From Collinsella sp. (GTDB taxonomy: Bacteria; Actinomycetota; Coriobacteriia; Coriobacteriales; Coriobacteriaceae), in NCBI GenBank assembly GCA_019414205.1, contig DXML01000021.1:16758-80757 (forward strand): DNA of 64,000 bases. The letters are read 5' to 3'. Shown piece by piece: positions 16,015 to 25,437 of the stretch. Under the pieces are notes generated by a model. The model did no database searches and was not told the origin of the DNA. It worked only from the letters and a program-made list of their open reading frames with translations. The first letter of the stretch is position 1. Each line of letters opens with the position of its first letter. The position numbers were made by a program, and so were the translations under genes.

Positions 16015-16035
16015 GCTGAGTAACAAGGAGGACGC

Positions 16036-16746
16036 TTGTCCCAGCTCGAGAAATGCGATCGCCGGTCCCTTCGCTCGCAGCGTGCCCTTCGCCAGGCACT
16101 TGCCAGCGAGCTTGCCGAAAGCGGCGACCTTTCGCGCATTAATGTCGCGTCGCTCACCGAGCGCGCCGGCCTTACGCGCCGCACGTTCTATTCGCACTAC
16201 CGCGATATCCCCGACTTTATCAATCAAATCGAGGACGGCTTGCTGGCCGAGATCCGTGAGCGCATTGAGCTCATCACCGCAGCTCAGCTGCCTGATCTCT
16301 ATCACAACATCGATGAGCTCGAGCCGGCGCCCGGTTCGGTTGAGTTGCTGCGTTATCTTGCGGCCAACCGCGACTTAATCGGTGCGCTGCTGGGTCCGGG
16401 CGGCGACCAGGCCTTCATTAATAGGATTATCGACACCGCGCGTGAGGCTGTGGTGCCGCGTGCGCAGACGGGCATTTTGGGCCTGGCGCTGGGCACGTTC
16501 TTTGACTACTACGTCACCTACGTCGTGAGTGCCGAGGTCGGCCTGATTCAGCGCTGGTTTGAGCGTGGGCTCACCGAATCGCCCGAGGCCATGGCACGCA
16601 TTATGACGGTGCTCGCTTTTGTGCGCCCTGGTGACCTGTATGGCCAACCCATCGATATCAACGTGCCGGAATACGGCATGAAGCTATTGAACTTGCAGCT
16701 CGAGGACGCGGCCGACACCGCCGCAACCGTCGAGTCCAACAACTAA
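16036..16746 (+). CDS. TetR family transcriptional regulator
   Basis: 236 residues with a TTG start, supported by AAGGAGG 6-8 bases upstream. The N-terminal region holds a TetR-like helix-turn-helix (SLTERAGLTRRTFYSHYRDIP at about 39-59) and the C-terminal domain is helical, similar to TetR_C domains of stress regulators. The dehydratase gene begins 11 bases after its stop, so the two form an operon and this protein probably controls it. Two palindromes upstream suggest autoregulation. Confidence 0.87.
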   Translation: MSQLEKCDRRSLRSQRALRQALASELAESGDLSRINVASLTERAGLTRRTFYSHYRDIPDFINQIEDGLLAEIRERIELITAAQLPDLYHNIDELEPAPGSVELLRYLAANRDLIGALLGPGGDQAFINRIIDTAREAVVPRAQTGILGLALGTFFDYYVTYVVSAEVGLIQRWFERGLTESPEAMARIMTVLAFVRPGDLYGQPIDINVPEYGMKLLNLQLEDAADTAATVESNN

Positions 16747-16757
16747 GAGGAGAGACA

Positions 16758-19700
16758 ATGAGCAAGCTCGTCGAGGGCATTAAGGACCGCATGGTCGCTG
16801 CCGCACGCGAGGCCGCGCCCACCGTGATGGACGCCGCGCAGAAGGCCGCGACCGCGGCTGTCGAGAAAGTTGCCGAGGCAGTTGCCGATGCCAAGAACGT
16901 GGCAGGGGAGGCGTCCGTCACTAGCGAGCCCGCTACCGCCACTGAGCCCGTAGCCGCCGCCCACGCCCCCGAAGGCGCGATTTTCAACCCCGAGGCCGCC
17001 CACGGTAACCTGCACCTGGGCATCGACGTGGGCTCCACCACCGTCAAGCTCGCCGTGCTCAACGACGACAACCAGATCGTGTACGCCAAGTACCAGCGCC
17101 ATCACACCGATGTCCGCGCTTGCGCCCGTGACCTGTTCGAGGGTGCTGCGACCGTGCTGCCGACGGCCCAAATGACCTGCGCCATTACCGGCTCGGGCGG
17201 TTTGCTGCTGTCCCAGTGGCTCGAGCTGGAGTTTGTCCAGGAGGTCATCGCCAGCAAACGCGCCGTCGAGACCCTCATCCCGGCCACCGACGTCGCCATC
17301 GAGCTGGGCGGCGAGGACGCCAAGATCATCTACTTCGATAACGGCATCGAGCAGCGCATGAACGGTACCTGCGCCGGCGGTACGGGCGCGTTCATCGACC
17401 AGATGGCAACCCTGCTGCACACCGACGCGAGCGGCCTCAACGAGCTCGCGGCCAACGCCACCACCATCTATCCCATCGCCAGCCGCTGCGGCGTCTTTGC
17501 CAAGACCGACGTCCAGCCGCTGCTCAACGAGGGCGCCCGTCCCGAGGACGTGGCCGCCTCCATCTTCCAGGCCGTCGTGACCCAGACCATCTCGGGTCTG
17601 GCGTGCGGCCGTCCCATTCGCGGTAACGTCGCCTTCCTGGGCGGCCCGCTGCAGTATCTCTCCGAGCTGCGCCACCGCTTCTATCTCACGCTCAACCTGG
17701 ACGAGGAGCACCGCATTGTGCCCCAAAACGCCCACCTGTTTGTGGCGAGCGGCGCCGCCATGGCGCACGAGTCCAACAAGCTCAGCACGTTCCCGCAGCT
17801 CATCGAGGCTATCGACAGCTTGGGCGACACGCAGGGTGCTGAGGTCGAGCGCCTGGACCCGCTCTTTGCCACCGACGAGGACTTTGCCGAGTTCAAGGGT
17901 CGCCACGACACCGAGGTCGTCCCCAAGGGCAAGCTCGACGGCTACACCGGCCGTGTGTTCATCGGCATCGACGCCGGTTCCACCACCATGAAGGCCGCGC
18001 TCGTGGGCGAGGACGGCCAGCTGCTGCACACCTGGTACGGCAACAACAACGGCGACATCCTGGGCACGGCCAAGGTCATCATGGCCGATTTCTACAACCA
18101 CATCCCTGCGGGCTGTACCATCGGCCACGTGACCACCACGGGCTACGGCGAGGCGCTGCTCATCGAGGCCCTCAAGGCCGATTCCGGCGAGATCGAGACC
18201 GTCGCGCACCTGCGCGGCGCCAAGGCTTTCCTGCCCGGCGTCGAGTTCATCCTGGACATTGGCGGCCAGGACATGAAGTGCCTGCGTGTGAAGGACGGCG
18301 TCATCGAGCACATCATGCTCAACGAGGCCTGCTCGTCGGGCTGCGGCAGCTTTATCGAGAGTTTCGCCGTGTCTATGAACATGGACGTGCGCGCGTTTGC
18401 CGATGCCGCCATCCATGCCAAGGCCCCCGTCGACCTGGGCAGCCGCTGCACGGTCTTTATGAACTCGCGCGTCAAGCAGGCGCAAAAGGAAGGCGCCACG
18501 GTGGGCGACATTGCGGCCGGCCTGTCTTATTCCGTCATCAAGAATGCCCTGTTCAAGGTCATTAAGCTGCGCGACCCCAAGGAGATCGGCAGTCAGGTGA
18601 TCGTCCAAGGCGGCACCTTTATGTCCGACGCCACGCTGCGTGCGTTTGAGCAGCTCACCGGTGTTCACGCCGTGCGCCCCGACATCGCCGGCTGTATGGG
18701 CGCCTACGGTGCGGCCCTGCTCGCCCGCGATCGCGCCGGCGCCGACGGCACCTCGACCATCCTTTCGGCCGAGGACATCGCGCACCTCACCGTGACGCAA
18801 AAGCACGTCCGCTGCGGACGTTGCTCCAACAACTGCCAGCTTACCGTCAACGATTTTGGCGGCGGCAGGCGCTTCATTACCGGCAACCGCTGCGAGAAGG
18901 GCGCCGGCCACAAAAAGCAAAAGACCGAGGCCCCCAACCTCTTCAAAAAGAAAAACGAGCTGCTGTTTAACCGCGAGGTGCTGAGCCCCGACGAGGCCCC
19001 GCGCGGCACCGTCGGCATCCCCCGCGCCCTCAACATGTACGAGAACTACCCCTTCTGGCACGCGTTCTTTACGCGTCTGGGCTTTAGCGTGCAACTGTCC
19101 GACCAGTCGAGCAAAAAGACCTACCAGGCGGGTATCGAGTCCATGCCGTCCGAGAGCGTGTGCTATCCGGCAAAGATGAGCCACGGCCACGTGATGAACC
19201 TTATCGACCGTGACGTCGACTTCATCTGGATGCCGTGCGTGCGCTGGGAGCGCAAAGAGGATCCGACGGCCGGTAACTGCTACAACTGCCCCATCGTTAT
19301 GAGCTACCCCACGGCGCTGGCGCTCAACATTGATGAGATCCGCGAGCAGAACATCGAGTTCCTGTACCCGTTTGTGCCCTATCACGACAAGACCGAGCTC
19401 AAGCGCCGTCTGTATCAGGTGCTCGCCGTCGACCGCGTGGCCGATGCCGAGGCTGGTCGTGGTCGCGTGCGTGGACCCAAGATCACGCGCTCCGAGGTCG
19501 ATGCCGCCGTCAACGCTGCCTTTGAGGCCGATGCGCGTTTCCACGAGGACATCCAGACCATGGGCGAGGAGGCTCTTAAGTGGGTCGAGGACCACGGTGG
19601 TCACGGCATCGTGCTCGCCGGCCGCCCCTACCATAACGACCCCGAGATCAACCATGCCCTGCCCGAGCTTATCTCGAGCTTTGGCTTTGCGGTCTTTACC

Positions 19701-21536
19701 GAGGATTCGCTCGCGCATCTTGTAAAGCCCGAGCGTCCGATTCGCGTCGTCGACCAGTGGATGTACCACAGCCGCCTGTACGCCGTCGCCCGTTTTGTGA
19801 CGATGCGCAACGATTTGGACCTGATCCAGCTCAACTCTTTCGGCTGCGGTCTGGACGCCCTGACCACCGACCAGGTGCAGGAGATTCTGGAAGCCAGCGG
19901 CAAGATCTACACCGTGCTCAAGATTGACGAGGTGTCCAACCTGGGCGCCGCGCGCATCCGCATCCGCTCGCTCATGGCCGCGCTCAAGGACCAGGAGGCC
20001 GAGCGCTTGGCCGAGGCCACGGCCGCGGGCGAGGCCTACGAGCAGGGCGATGCCGCGCCGGTGGCGCCCTCCACGGATGCTCCCGCGTTCGCGAGCCGCA
20101 AGTACACGTTTGAGGCTCAGCGCGAGAGTGCTTCGACCGCGTGGCCCAAGGTGCCCTTTACCGAGCAGATGCGCGACGAGGGCTACACCATCCTGTGCCC
20201 GCAGATGGCGCCGATCCACTTTGACCTGGTCAAAGAGGTGTTCCGCGGTGCCGGCTACAACCTTGAGCTGCTGCCCTCGACTGACCACGATGCCGTCGAG
20301 GCGGGTCTGCGCTACGTGAACAATGACATTTGCTACCCGTCGATTCTGGTAACGGGTCAGATTATGGAGGCCATCGAGAGCGGTCGGTACGACCTGTCCA
20401 AGACGGCCGTGGTCATCAGTCAGACCGGCGGCGGCTGCCGTGCTACCAACTACATCGCGCTCATTCGCAAGGCCCTGCGCGAGAGCGGCCACCCCGAGAT
20501 TCCGGTGATCTCGCTTTCGGCCGTGGCGCTCGGCGAGGACAACCCCGGCTTTAAGATTACGCCGGCGCTGCTTAAGCAGGCAGTCTACGCGGTGCTCTTT
20601 GGCGACGTGATGATGCAGATGCTCTACCGCTGCCGCCCGTACGAGGCCACGCCCGGTGCCGCCAACGCGCTCTACGAGGAGTACATGGCACGAGCCCGCA
20701 AGCTGGCGCCCAAGTTCAACCGCCACAACTACACCAAGCTGTGCCGCGAAGCCATCCGCGCGTTCGATACCATGCCGCTCGTGGGCGAGGGCACCAAGCC
20801 GCGCGTGGGCGTGGTCGGCGAGATTCTGGTCAAGTTCCATCCCACGGCCAACAACCATGTGGTCGACGTGATCGAGCGCGAGGGCTGCGAGGCCGTAGTA
20901 CCGGGCCTGCTTGACTTCTTCTTGTACTCCATGAGCAACGCCGAGCTGCAGAAAGACGAGTTGGGAAGCTCTGCCACTACGCGCGCGGGCATGCAAGCGC
21001 TTATTAAGCTCGTGGACTGGATGCGTACGCCGGTGGAGGAGATGCTCGAAAAGTCCCGCCGCTTTGAGGCGCCCGAGCGCATCGGCACCATGGCCGACAA
21101 GGCCCGTACGGTGCTTTCGGTGTGCAACAACATGGGCGAAGGCTGGCTCCTCACGGCCGAGATGCTCGACCTGATCGATCACGGTGCGCCCAACATCATC
21201 TGCACGCAGCCCTTCGCGTGCCTGCCCAATCACGTGGTGGGCAAGGCCGTGATCAAGGAGCTGCGCCGTCAGCATCCCGAGAGCAACATTGTCGCGGTGG
21301 ACTACGACCCCGGTGCATCCGAGGTCAACCAGCTCAACCGTATTAAGCTCATGATCAGTGTGGCCAAGGAGAACATGCGCGCCGGTAAGGGCTTTAAGCT
21401 CGAGAAGGTGGCGCCGCTCGCGATGGACGAGGTCACTGGCCAGATGCGCGCCCACGATGGCTGCGTGAGCTGCGGTTCGGTCGACGAGAGCGCCGTGGCG
21501 TCGGTCGCTGAGCGCCTGGGATGCGGTGTGAAGTAG
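16758..21536 (+). CDS. Fused 2-hydroxyacyl-CoA dehydratase / activase-type protein (1592 residues)
   Basis: One polypeptide with two ASKHA ATPase activase modules (IDVGSTTVKLAVL near residue 90; IDAGSTTMKAALV near 403), each with an iron-sulfur cysteine motif (GTCAGGTGAF; ACSSGCGSF), a Cys cluster CGRCSNNC near 685, then a long DUF2229/HgdB-like C-terminal part. Archerases of this kind use ATP to inject an electron into a dehydratase or reductase that acts on CoA thioesters; the family is often annotated as 2-hydroxyglutaryl-CoA dehydratase, but the substrate of fused forms is not established. The first 85 residues are an Ala-rich amphipathic extension. An intact Shine-Dalgarno AGAGGAGAG precedes ATG. 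The last 150 codons are duplicated at 26801-27256. Confidence 0.85.
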   Translation: MSKLVEGIKDRMVAAAREAAPTVMDAAQKAATAAVEKVAEAVADAKNVAGEASVTSEPATATEPVAAAHAPEGAIFNPEAAHGNLHLGIDVGSTTVKLAVLNDDNQIVYAKYQRHHTDVRACARDLFEGAATVLPTAQMTCAITGSGGLLLSQWLELEFVQEVIASKRAVETLIPATDVAIELGGEDAKIIYFDNGIEQRMNGTCAGGTGAFIDQMATLLHTDASGLNELAANATTIYPIASRCGVFAKTDVQPLLNEGARPEDVAASIFQAVVTQTISGLACGRPIRGNVAFLGGPLQYLSELRHRFYLTLNLDEEHRIVPQNAHLFVASGAAMAHESNKLSTFPQLIEAIDSLGDTQGAEVERLDPLFATDEDFAEFKGRHDTEVVPKGKLDGYTGRVFIGIDAGSTTMKAALVGEDGQLLHTWYGNNNGDILGTAKVIMADFYNHIPAGCTIGHVTTTGYGEALLIEALKADSGEIETVAHLRGAKAFLPGVEFILDIGGQDMKCLRVKDGVIEHIMLNEACSSGCGSFIESFAVSMNMDVRAFADAAIHAKAPVDLGSRCTVFMNSRVKQAQKEGATVGDIAAGLSYSVIKNALFKVIKLRDPKEIGSQVIVQGGTFMSDATLRAFEQLTGVHAVRPDIAGCMGAYGAALLARDRAGADGTSTILSAEDIAHLTVTQKHVRCGRCSNNCQLTVNDFGGGRRFITGNRCEKGAGHKKQKTEAPNLFKKKNELLFNREVLSPDEAPRGTVGIPRALNMYENYPFWHAFFTRLGFSVQLSDQSSKKTYQAGIESMPSESVCYPAKMSHGHVMNLIDRDVDFIWMPCVRWERKEDPTAGNCYNCPIVMSYPTALALNIDEIREQNIEFLYPFVPYHDKTELKRRLYQVLAVDRVADAEAGRGRVRGPKITRSEVDAAVNAAFEADARFHEDIQTMGEEALKWVEDHGGHGIVLAGRPYHNDPEINHALPELISSFGFAVFTEDSLAHLVKPERPIRVVDQWMYHSRLYAVARFVTMRNDLDLIQLNSFGCGLDALTTDQVQEILEASGKIYTVLKIDEVSNLGAARIRIRSLMAALKDQEAERLAEATAAGEAYEQGDAAPVAPSTDAPAFASRKYTFEAQRESASTAWPKVPFTEQMRDEGYTILCPQMAPIHFDLVKEVFRGAGYNLELLPSTDHDAVEAGLRYVNNDICYPSILVTGQIMEAIESGRYDLSKTAVVISQTGGGCRATNYIALIRKALRESGHPEIPVISLSAVALGEDNPGFKITPALLKQAVYAVLFGDVMMQMLYRCRPYEATPGAANALYEEYMARARKLAPKFNRHNYTKLCREAIRAFDTMPLVGEGTKPRVGVVGEILVKFHPTANNHVVDVIEREGCEAVVPGLLDFFLYSMSNAELQKDELGSSATTRAGMQALIKLVDWMRTPVEEMLEKSRRFEAPERIGTMADKARTVLSVCNNMGEGWLLTAEMLDLIDHGAPNIICTQPFACLPNHVVGKAVIKELRRQHPESNIVAVDYDPGASEVNQLNRIKLMISVAKENMRAGKGFKLEKVAPLAMDEVTGQMRAHDGCVSCGSVDESAVASVAERLGCGVK
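21084..21536. repeat. Left copy of the ~455-bp duplication (dehydratase 3' end)
   Basis: From GGCACCATGG at 21084 this segment is nearly identical to 26801-27256, the first 23 bases exactly. The differences scattered through the rest are mostly synonymous. Homology stops at the stop codon. Together the copies bracket the AT-rich island. Confidence 0.85.
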
Positions 21537-21884
21537 CTAAATTATTCCGACGCTAACAGCGGCTTGCCGAAATAGTATGTGAGGCGCGGTGATGGCCATC
21601 TGGCTGTCGCCGCGCCATCTTTCTCTGGCTTGGTCTGGGGCGGTGCTGACAATGAATGGTGCGGTCAGTGCTCGGCTCAACCCGCTGAGAAGGTGGGGCT
21701 GAGCCATTTATTCCGGAAGTGGGGCACAGACTTGCGGGTGGTGAGTGGGTCACTGATTTGGCAAGAGTCTGTCAGGCCCTCGTTGTTTTTTTCTCGGAAT
21801 ACTTCAAAAAACATGGGCTGACCCACGCTTCTGTTCTGGCGGAATACTTTGCTGTTTTGCATGGAATTAGCATGCCCGTCATAT
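21537..21884. other. Intergenic start of the AT-rich island
   Basis: Contains a terminator-like GGCGCGG...CCGCGCC hairpin (21583-21616) after the dehydratase gene, then AT-rich sequence with a GGAATACTT motif occurring twice (near 21797 and 21840). No gene is supported; short open frames lack a ribosome site and recognisable products. Confidence 0.5.
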
Positions 21885-22841
21885 TCAGCTGGAAAGGTCT
21901 CCTCTTTCAGCGCTTTTTAGGCATCGAGAGAGCTGGCGTGCCTCAAGTTGAATGCAGCTTATCGCGTGATGAATCTGCGCTTGGGTATAGTTTGAATTTG
22001 AAACGCAGTAAAAAGGGATTGATATTCTGTCTTGTTCGCCTAGGCAAACGATTTTTACTGGACAGCCTATCTTGATTTGAGACGCTTGTGAAGCTATGGT
22101 CAGAATAATCCCATGCTTATGAATCAGAAAATCGGACAAATATTGCTGGTCTGCTAAGTTAATATTCTCGTAGGAAGGGAAAAGGCCCAGATGGTTAAAT
22201 ACTGAGCTTATTCTCTTTCGACAATATCGAATGTCACAGGTGTTTGCAATTGGATATCGAGCCACCGCGTTTAGATTCGCCGTTGCGTGACTAGCTAATG
22301 GGTGACTGCTTTCAACTAAGAGGTTGACTTCAGCATTCAATAAAAAATGTGATTCAAAAAGATCGATGTCTACTTGTCCAGCGACAATTGCAATGTCGAT
22401 TTGTCTGTCAAGTAGAAGGGATAAACACGTTCCGCCGTCGTCATATCTGGAAACAGTAAACTTACCGCCCTTATACTTTTTCGAAAGCCCGTTCAGTGTA
22501 GTCTGGTTGAACCAGCTTGTGAGTATTGGCGCTAGTCCGACTGCAACGCGTGTCAAGCGTGTCTGGTTTATTTTTATCTTTTCACGCGTGACTTGCGCAT
22601 ACGCTTGAATTGCCTCAATTGAAGCGTATGCATCCAATGCTATAGGAAGGATTTTCTCTCCATAGTTTGTTAGATTTAAAATACCGCCCCTTTTTTCGAA
22701 CAGCTTCAGACCAAGTTCAGATTCCAATGCTCGAATGCCTTTTGAAACAGCTTGCGGCGAAACGCTTAATGTAGTTGCTGCATCCGAGTAATTCTGATAA
22801 TCAAATACCTTTATGAAATACTGCAGCTGAACAACATTCAC
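21885..22841 (-). CDS. LysR family transcriptional regulator
   Basis: 318 residues. The N-terminal winged helix-turn-helix is clear (LQYFIKVFDYQNYSDAA, SVSPQAVSKGIRALES, LGLKLFEKR), followed by the periplasmic-binding-protein-like effector domain. It is divergent from the small cysteine-rich peptide genes; the 158-base gap holds ATCAAA-N5-TTTGAT (22937-22953), a plausible LysR site. It probably controls the peptide cluster and its own gene. Composition is much richer in A/T than the flanking chromosome, consistent with transfer. Confidence 0.88.
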   Translation of the reverse strand: MNVVQLQYFIKVFDYQNYSDAATTLSVSPQAVSKGIRALESELGLKLFEKRGGILNLTNYGEKILPIALDAYASIEAIQAYAQVTREKIKINQTRLTRVAVGLAPILTSWFNQTTLNGLSKKYKGGKFTVSRYDDGGTCLSLLLDRQIDIAIVAGQVDIDLFESHFLLNAEVNLLVESSHPLASHATANLNAVARYPIANTCDIRYCRKRISSVFNHLGLFPSYENINLADQQYLSDFLIHKHGIILTIASQASQIKIGCPVKIVCLGEQDRISIPFYCVSNSNYTQAQIHHAISCIQLEARQLSRCLKSAERGDLSS

Positions 22842-22936
22842 CAGAATGTCCTTAGGTTGAATTTTTAATCAGGCTAAGTGTAAATTAAAAAATGTTAAAC
22901 AAGACAAACAAATTGTTTCTTCTAGTACAAAAAGTT

Positions 22937-22953
22937 ATCAAACAGCTTTTGAT
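22937..22953. promoter_or_regulatory. Candidate LysR binding palindrome in the divergent promoter region
   Basis: ATCAAACAGCTTTTGAT: 6-base arms with a 5-base centre, about 47 bases upstream of the first peptide's start. A second palindrome, CTAGGCCTAG, is at 22972-22981. Confidence 0.35.
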
Positions 22954-22999
22954 TTTTTGACCAAAGTATAACTAGGCCTAGAACGAGAAAGGAGCCATT

Positions 23000-23170
23000 G
23001 TGGATTGGATACAGCCAACTCAAACACCTAACGATATTGCTTTGCTATCAAGTTGGTGTCCTTGTCAGGGCGCAAAATGCCAGGGGCGCTGTAATCCCTG
23101 GGGGATGTGTGCCGTGTACACGGGCGGGAATTGCCGTGCATTTCAACATTGCGGTATACACGTTAGCTAG
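23000..23170 (+). CDS. Cysteine-rich RiPP precursor peptide 1 (56 residues, 7 Cys)
   Basis: GTG start at 23000 with AAGGAG five bases upstream. The N-terminal MDWIQP and the 18-residue Cys-free leader are followed by a core with Cys20, 22, 27, 31, 37, 45 and 51 and many Gly and aromatic residues. It is paralogous in plan to the next gene (MEYIQK leader). Immediately downstream are a SPASM radical SAM enzyme and an exporter, which strongly suggests a sulfur-to-carbon cross-linked peptide (sactipeptide or ranthipeptide class). The exact class and cleavage site are unknown; there is no GG cleavage motif. An overlapping 118-residue frame is much less plausible. Confidence 0.75.
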   Translation: MDWIQPTQTPNDIALLSSWCPCQGAKCQGRCNPWGMCAVYTGGNCRAFQHCGIHVS

Positions 23171-23178
23171 GAGCTTCG

Positions 23179-23343
23179 ATGGAATATATTCAAAAGCCAG
23201 TGAATACTCAGATGCCTGCTTCGTCTCGAGATATTTCTACGTGTGTGTCCTGTGCAGCGCATATTTGTTGGAGTTATTCAGGGGGAGGACCGTGTGGCCT
23301 GAGGATCTGCATTACCAAATTTTGTGGCTGGAATTACTCCTAA
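23179..23343 (+). CDS. Cysteine-rich RiPP precursor peptide 2 (54 residues, 6 Cys)
   Basis: ATG 23179, with its AGGAG Shine-Dalgarno overlapping the stop codon of peptide 1, so the two are translationally linked. A 21-residue leader beginning MEYIQK lacks Cys; the core carries Cys22, 25, 30, 39, 44 and 49 with Gly and Trp residues. The leader start M-[DE]-[WY]-I-Q is shared with peptide 1 while the cores differ, the pattern expected for a common maturase recognising leaders. Likely a two-component product or two separate substrates. The maturase gene starts 38 bases downstream. Confidence 0.75.
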   Translation: MEYIQKPVNTQMPASSRDISTCVSCAAHICWSYSGGGPCGLRICITKFCGWNYS

Positions 23344-23381
23344 TGGCAGGTTGAAATATTGAAATATGCAACGGAGTAGAA

Positions 23382-24641
23382 ATGAAACAGTCTCGCTTTA
23401 ATGTAATCGATAAAGGTAATCAGCCTACGCTGGTATATAACTCATACTCCGGCGCAATTGTTGCGTTGGATGCGGAATACGAGAAGGCGCTATTTGCGAA
23501 TGGGGCTAATGGCCCTTCGGAAATTGTCGACAATTTGATGGACGCGGGGTTGTTGGTTTCCGACGGACTTGACGAAATCGAACATTTAAAAGAGATATCA
23601 TCGGCCTGTCGCATGCAATCAAAATCACTTTCATTTACGATAGCTCCGACATTGAATTGTAATTTCAGATGTCCGTATTGTTATGAGAACGGCAAGCGTT
23701 ATGGCTCAATGAGCGACCGATGCGTCGATCAGGTAATAAAGCATATCAATGGCATGGCTATAGACAATCAGGCGGAAAGTTTGCAGATTGCCTGGTATGG
23801 CGGCGAGCCTTTATTGGCGATTGAGACGGTGGAGAAGATTACGCGCGGAATCCGAAGTGATGAAATCTTATTTAACGCCAGCATGGTGACCAATGGCTAT
23901 TTCTTAGATGAGAAAACGGCGGAGTTGCTTGCAAAAAATGGGGTTACGCACGTTCAGGTAACTGTCGATGGTCCGCCTGAGATACACAATCGAAGAAGAT
24001 GTCTTCCTTCTGGCGGTGATACGTTCAACCGTATTATTGATAACGTAAAAAGGGCTAGTGCGTACTTTGATGTCATCTTAAGAGTTAATGTTGATCCGAC
24101 GAACGGTGATCAGATTGATCGCTTGGTTGATTCGCTTGATCAAAAAGGTCTTCGTAACAGAGTAAAACTGTATTTAGCGGCAGTAGATGATATAAATGGG
24201 ACATGCGCTAACTCTCCGTGCTATTCAGAGGACGAATTTGCTTCGATTGAAGCATCCTGTTTGTCTCGCTACAAAATGACGGGGTACATGGATCCGTATC
24301 TTCCAGGCTTTAATCCGACCATATGCGGAGCCGTCAATAAATATTCAGAAGTTATTGGACCAGACGGTTCCTTATATAAATGCTGGAATGAAATAGGATA
24401 TTCCGACAGAAGTTATGGCAGCATCTTTGAAAGCGTAGCGAGTAACGCATTCGAAGTTTCCAAATGGAATGCTTACGACTTTTGTTCAGATTCAGAATGT
24501 CTTAACTGCTCACTTCTTCCTATGTGCATGGGTGGCTGTCCCTTCACCAGGCTGTATGAAAACAAGACAAGCTGTGTATCCGCAAGAAAGAACTGTATAA
24601 AAGTAATGAGAGCGGCCTATGATCTCAAACATAAGAAGTGA
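23382..24641 (+). CDS. Radical SAM/SPASM peptide maturase
   Basis: 419 residues. The radical SAM cluster motif CxxxCxxC is Cys93, Cys97, Cys100 (CNFRCPYC), followed by the SAM-binding GGEP at 140-143. The C-terminal SPASM domain has Cys315, 334, 368, 373, 376, 382, 386, 398 and 405 as ligands for auxiliary clusters. Residues 1-75 resemble a PqqD-like RiPP recognition element that would bind the peptide leaders. The enzyme would form thioether or other cross-links on the Cys-rich peptides encoded just upstream. Shine-Dalgarno CGGAG, 8 bases from ATG. The stop overlaps the start of the ABC exporter gene by 23 bases. Confidence 0.9.
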   Translation: MKQSRFNVIDKGNQPTLVYNSYSGAIVALDAEYEKALFANGANGPSEIVDNLMDAGLLVSDGLDEIEHLKEISSACRMQSKSLSFTIAPTLNCNFRCPYCYENGKRYGSMSDRCVDQVIKHINGMAIDNQAESLQIAWYGGEPLLAIETVEKITRGIRSDEILFNASMVTNGYFLDEKTAELLAKNGVTHVQVTVDGPPEIHNRRRCLPSGGDTFNRIIDNVKRASAYFDVILRVNVDPTNGDQIDRLVDSLDQKGLRNRVKLYLAAVDDINGTCANSPCYSEDEFASIEASCLSRYKMTGYMDPYLPGFNPTICGAVNKYSEVIGPDGSLYKCWNEIGYSDRSYGSIFESVASNAFEVSKWNAYDFCSDSECLNCSLLPMCMGGCPFTRLYENKTSCVSARKNCIKVMRAAYDLKHKK

Positions 24642-25437
24642 TGCAGGCTCAACGGAGCTCTTCGATTATCTGCCATATTTCAGACTTGGTTTTTCTTCCC
24701 AATTGCTTATGGTTATAGCCTTTACATTGTGCTTAATAATATCTGGAATGATGACTTCTGTATCCCCGCTGCTTACGAGCGCTCTGGTTGACAATATATC
24801 TAAAAAAACTTCCTACGATACTATCATGATTGGCAGTGCTCAAATTGGTTTTGCGGCACTAATCGATATTGTTGTCAGTTATTTAAGCACCCTTCTTTCA
24901 ATGCGGATAACGACTGTGGCTGCATTCTCGATTGTTCGAAGTAAAATCGACGAGCTCGTTCGGATGCCTTTTGAGTTATATTTTGAGCAGGAGTCTGCTG
25001 AAAAAACTCAACAAATTTGTTCAGATGCCAATACTGTGGCTTCCTTCGGATTGTCAATGCTCCAGACGGTACTTCTTGCGGTTGTTCAGCTAGGTATCAG
25101 TTTTATTTTTCTCTATGGATGCTCCGTAGCGCTCTTTTGGGTTTCCGTGACATTTTGCATCTTGTATGCAATTGCATATGCTTTATTTAAAAAACCGCTT
25201 TTTGTTTCAGGTCTGACCTTTAAAGAGGAGCAGTCCCTGTATTTCGGAAAAGTGGAGTCCGTACTTGCGCATCAGAGATTTTTGTATGTTAATGTGCTAT
25301 TCGAAAGAGCACTGAAATCCATAGATAGCTTTTTTCGTCTTTGCTGCACGCCGGAGTTACCTATCAAAGTGTCGTTTCGAGATTTCAGGCAACGGATTCC
25401 TTTGCTGCGGCTGCGTCCCAGGTCACTATTCTTTTGA
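24619..25437 (+). CDS. ABC exporter, membrane-domain part (frameshifted)
   Basis: Encodes the N-terminal membrane domain of an exporter-type ABC protein: about four to five helices with cytoplasmic coupling segments (residues 1 to about 238). The reading frame then leaves the protein family at the T6 run 25330-25335 and ends in about 30 unrelated residues. Adding one T to the run would join this frame to the ATPase frame at 25341. The intact protein would be about 525 residues and would export, and perhaps help process, the modified peptides. Could be a genuine mutation, phase variation, ribosomal slippage, or a sequencing error. Confidence 0.75.
   Translation: MISNIRSDAGSTELFDYLPYFRLGFSSQLLMVIAFTLCLIISGMMTSVSPLLTSALVDNISKKTSYDTIMIGSAQIGFAALIDIVVSYLSTLLSMRITTVAAFSIVRSKIDELVRMPFELYFEQESAEKTQQICSDANTVASFGLSMLQTVLLAVVQLGISFIFLYGCSVALFWVSVTFCILYAIAYALFKKPLFVSGLTFKEEQSLYFGKVESVLAHQRFLYVNVLFERALKSIDSFFRLCCTPELPIKVSFRDFRQRIPLLRLRPRSLFF

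Noticed and set aside
16743..21455. 4.7-kb open frame on the minus strand opposite the dehydratase gene
   Set aside because: Shadow of a high-GC gene; the plus strand encodes a recognised multi-domain enzyme with a good ribosome site, and the minus product has no recognisable domain.
21677..21862. 61-residue minus-strand protein at the left of the island
   Set aside because: No ribosome site, and the sequence contains internal repeats of an intergenic kind.
23000..23343. Lanthipeptide precursors
   Set aside because: No lanthionine synthetase is encoded nearby; the maturase is a radical SAM/SPASM enzyme, so thioether to carbon cross-links are more likely.
22998..23354. 118-residue TTG-started frame across the small peptide genes
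   Set aside because: Overlaps both Cys-rich frames, has no known similarity and uses a worse start; the two shorter frames share a leader pattern and each has a ribosome site.
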